A stretch of DNA of 64,000 bases, from contig NZ_SNXC01000009.1 in assembly GCF_004362145.1 (NCBI RefSeq), positions 609,823 to 673,822 on the forward strand. The letters are read 5' to 3'. The translations under genes were made by a program, and so were the position numbers. The notes below the pieces were generated by a model that saw only the letters and a list, made by a program, of their open reading frames with translations, ran no database searches and was not told where the DNA came from. Every line of letters begins with the position of its first letter. Positions within the stretch are counted from its first letter, which is position 1. Of this stretch, positions 62,265 through 64,000 are shown one piece after another. The stretch comes from Marinomonas balearica (GTDB lineage Bacteria > Pseudomonadota > Gammaproteobacteria > Pseudomonadales > Marinomonadaceae).

Positions 62265-63317
62265 TCATTGAGGTGAATGGTCTTGCATCCTGCTGTGGCT
62301 TCCTTTCACAATAGTTATTTTATTGCTGTTAAAGCGTATTTCGCCGTCCTTGAGCTGTAAAAGTTCGCACGCATCGAATCCATTGAAACTGACTGAATCG
62401 CGTAATCGGGTACGTAATCGATGCAAGCGAATGCGTGTGTTTTCAGGCTCGATTCCTAGGGTTTTGGATAGTTCCTTGAGGTCTATCCACCCTCGGTTAT
62501 TTTCAGGGTAGCCAGCTTCGTCATCTTCAATACTTTTACGTGCAAGACAAAGCAATAAATACAATTGGCTTTGTATTCTATGGCCTGATACTTCAGTCGT
62601 TTGATGTATGTCTTGAATAATTAGGGTGATGTGCTCTTCGTCATCTGACACTTCGAGTTTGAACTCTAAGTCAGATACAGTGTATGCGGTGGGGCGATTG
62701 ATAATGGTATCGTGTTCAACATTATTGGTTTGGAGTCGATAATAAGCTCCTCCGCATTGTAAGAGCTCTCCATTTTGAATTGGAAAAGGCTGGTTGCCTT
62801 TCGTACGATCGAGAAATTTCCAGCCTAAACTGCCAAATGTCATAGTGATATGCTCATTTATGTTTGTTTCAGGTCTCTCGAGTGGGATAGCGGGCTTAGA
62901 AGGGTTAATGTGCACGAGTAGATCACACGGTTCCAAAATGCTTAATACTTTAAAGGACTCGCCGTCACGTGATGACAAAATAATAGTGTCGTCTAGGTTT
63001 AGTGCGACAGGAGCTTCTTTGGGAACTTTTTGGTCGTTTATCCAAACACCATTAGTGCTTTTGTCTTCAAGGCTCCATTTACCATTTTTCCAGCATATTA
63101 GCGCGTGAATGCGCGAGATATCTTCTCGAGAAAGAAGTGTGTGGCAGCCTTGCATTCGCCCAAATGAATGATATTGACGCAAGTAAATGAGTTGGCCAGA
63201 GCTGGATTGTAAAACCCCACCTGCGTAAAAAGTAGGTGTTATAGGAAGAGTATGGGTGTTTAATTTAATGTCGTTTGATTGGGCAGTCTTGAGACTTTTT
63301 ATAGTCGTGCTTGGCAT
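62265..63317 (-). CDS. FHA-domain protein with C-terminal winged-helix-like region
   Basis: 350 aa. FHA domain at about 30-120 with the phosphothreonine-binding pattern SFGR, SRIHALI and STNGVWIND. The C-terminal third (about 240-335) looks like a winged-helix transcriptional regulatory domain (LYLLLCLARKSIED, GWIDLKELSKTLGI...RIRLHRLRTRLRD). A likely phospho-dependent partner of the kinase encoded next. First gene of the minus-strand cluster. Confidence 0.88.
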   Translation of the reverse strand: MPSTTIKSLKTAQSNDIKLNTHTLPITPTFYAGGVLQSSSGQLIYLRQYHSFGRMQGCHTLLSREDISRIHALICWKNGKWSLEDKSTNGVWINDQKVPKEAPVALNLDDTIILSSRDGESFKVLSILEPCDLLVHINPSKPAIPLERPETNINEHITMTFGSLGWKFLDRTKGNQPFPIQNGELLQCGGAYYRLQTNNVEHDTIINRPTAYTVSDLEFKLEVSDDEEHITLIIQDIHQTTEVSGHRIQSQLYLLLCLARKSIEDDEAGYPENNRGWIDLKELSKTLGIEPENTRIRLHRLRTRLRDSVSFNGFDACELLQLKDGEIRFNSNKITIVKGSHSRMQDHSPQ

Positions 63318-63664
63318 AATCCTGTTCCTTTAAATTTCCCTATAACACGCACTGATCATTTTTGCTCCGCTTCTACGGACACTTCTTAGAACAGTTGCGC
63401 AGGGCTTTAACTTACAACACTTATTTCAATTAATAAAGTGCGCATTCGTGTAAGGGACTGTAAATTTGTTATGCAGCATGTATAGGGTGAAAATTGTATT
63501 TTTAGTGTTCTTGCAATCTTTTTTCTTGCTATTACGTGCCCACAATCAAACTCATACAAAAGACTACAGAGTGACAATCATTCCGCTGCTAGAGTTTTAG
63601 TCATGTGCTTTTTCTAACTTATGGTGTGTTTTGACGAGATTTGAGGTTTGGTGTTGGAGGTTTA
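63318..63664. other. 347-bp divergent intergenic region
   Basis: Between the FHA gene and the last, rightward gene. Should hold promoters for both; no operator or RNA recognised. Confidence 0.5.
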
Positions 63665-64000
63665 ATGAAGGGTAACGGTCTATGCGTTGTTTTGTTGTCC
63701 TCTTTGCTTGGGTTTGGTACTTCAACGCTTTTATTTAATGGATTTTCCAGCACGCTTGGTGTGTTTGGTTTATTGTCGCTCTCGATGTCTTTCGTTGGGT
63801 TGGTTGTTTGTATTTTGCGGCGTAAATCAGAACTGAAAGGCGTTGCCGCGAACTGTGATGATAGCTCGCTCTCGAATGGCGTGTTATTTGATGGAATAGA
63901 GATGCTCCAACGGTTTTCTAAAAAAGTGGGAAACCTTACGCGACAACGAGATGATGCTCGCCGCTGTTATCAAGACTCTGAAAAAAACCGTCAATTCGCT
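63665..64000 (+). CDS. Unidentified membrane protein, N-terminal part (continues past window)
   Basis: 112 codons open to the window end, ATG at 63665 preceded by GGAGG. Two hydrophobic helices (about residues 5-25 and 30-52) followed by a charged, coiled-coil-like cytoplasmic start (RFSKKVGNLTRQRDDARRCYQDSEKNRQ). The layout suits a sensor or chemoreceptor-type signalling protein, but no domain is complete enough to name. Confidence 0.65.
   Translation, partial: MKGNGLCVVLLSSLLGFGTSTLLFNGFSSTLGVFGLLSLSMSFVGLVVCILRRKSELKGVAANCDDSSLSNGVLFDGIEMLQRFSKKVGNLTRQRDDARRCYQDSEKNRQFA

Overview
The window looks like the chromosome of a marine gammaproteobacterium of the Oceanospirillales type, close to Marinomonas (inference). 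The evidence is the block zapG/zapE - rplM-rpsI - petABC - sspA-sspB, a YnjBCD transporter, a Tn7-type insertion beside ffs, and many sensory/c-di-GMP genes. Most genes have moderate GC and ordinary gammaproteobacterial codon use; positions 19.8-23.3 kb are clearly more AT-rich.

Layout. 1-7.3 kb: housekeeping genes (NIF3-family fragment, zapG, zapE, rplM, rpsI, petABC, sspA, sspB). 7.3-19.3 kb: cysK, hrpA, mlaA with an unusual tail, a GGDEF/EAL protein, a PQQ-type sugar dehydrogenase, transaldolase and dusA. 19.4-24.15 kb: an accessory island at the 5' end of dusA. It holds an integrase relic, a three-gene nuclease / winged-helix / SMC-like ATPase conflict system (ABC-three-component type) and a KilA-N gene broken by a stop. 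24.2-25.9 kb: umuDC under a clear LexA box. 26-45.2 kb: mostly core and metabolic genes (a Cache-GGDEF-EAL protein with an orphan binding protein, DUF1127, YaeQ, queuosine mannosyltransferase-like protein, ynjBCD, a UvrD-like helicase, a 2OG-Fe oxygenase, a class II amidotransferase, a chemoreceptor, hisI and a pterin synthase-like protein). 45.4 kb: ffs (4.5S RNA).

45.54-51.72 kb is the most striking segment. It is a 6.2 kb element with TGT...ACA ends, three inverted TnsB-site-like repeats at each end and a tnsA relic beside ffs, which is a known Tn7-like attachment gene. No intact transposition gene is left. The cargo is a complete diversity-generating retroelement (DGR): a large lipoprotein target with VR1, avd, the template repeat, the reverse transcriptase, and a small secreted second target with VR2. 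The VR/TR differences fall on template adenines. The template also carries a 15-bp tandem expansion that neither VR has.

52-54.6 kb: eamA, a GlxA-type AraC regulator and a flavin reductase-like protein. 54.7-63.3 kb: a minus-strand operon-like cluster, FHA/winged-helix protein -> kinase/cyclase/ATPase fusion -> 274-aa protein with a Gly-rich C-terminus -> YcaO -> TfuA. This resembles a TOMM/thioamide RiPP locus in which the 274-aa protein is a candidate modification substrate. The window ends inside an unidentified membrane protein gene.

All assignments come from reading the sequence and recalling families; no search was run.
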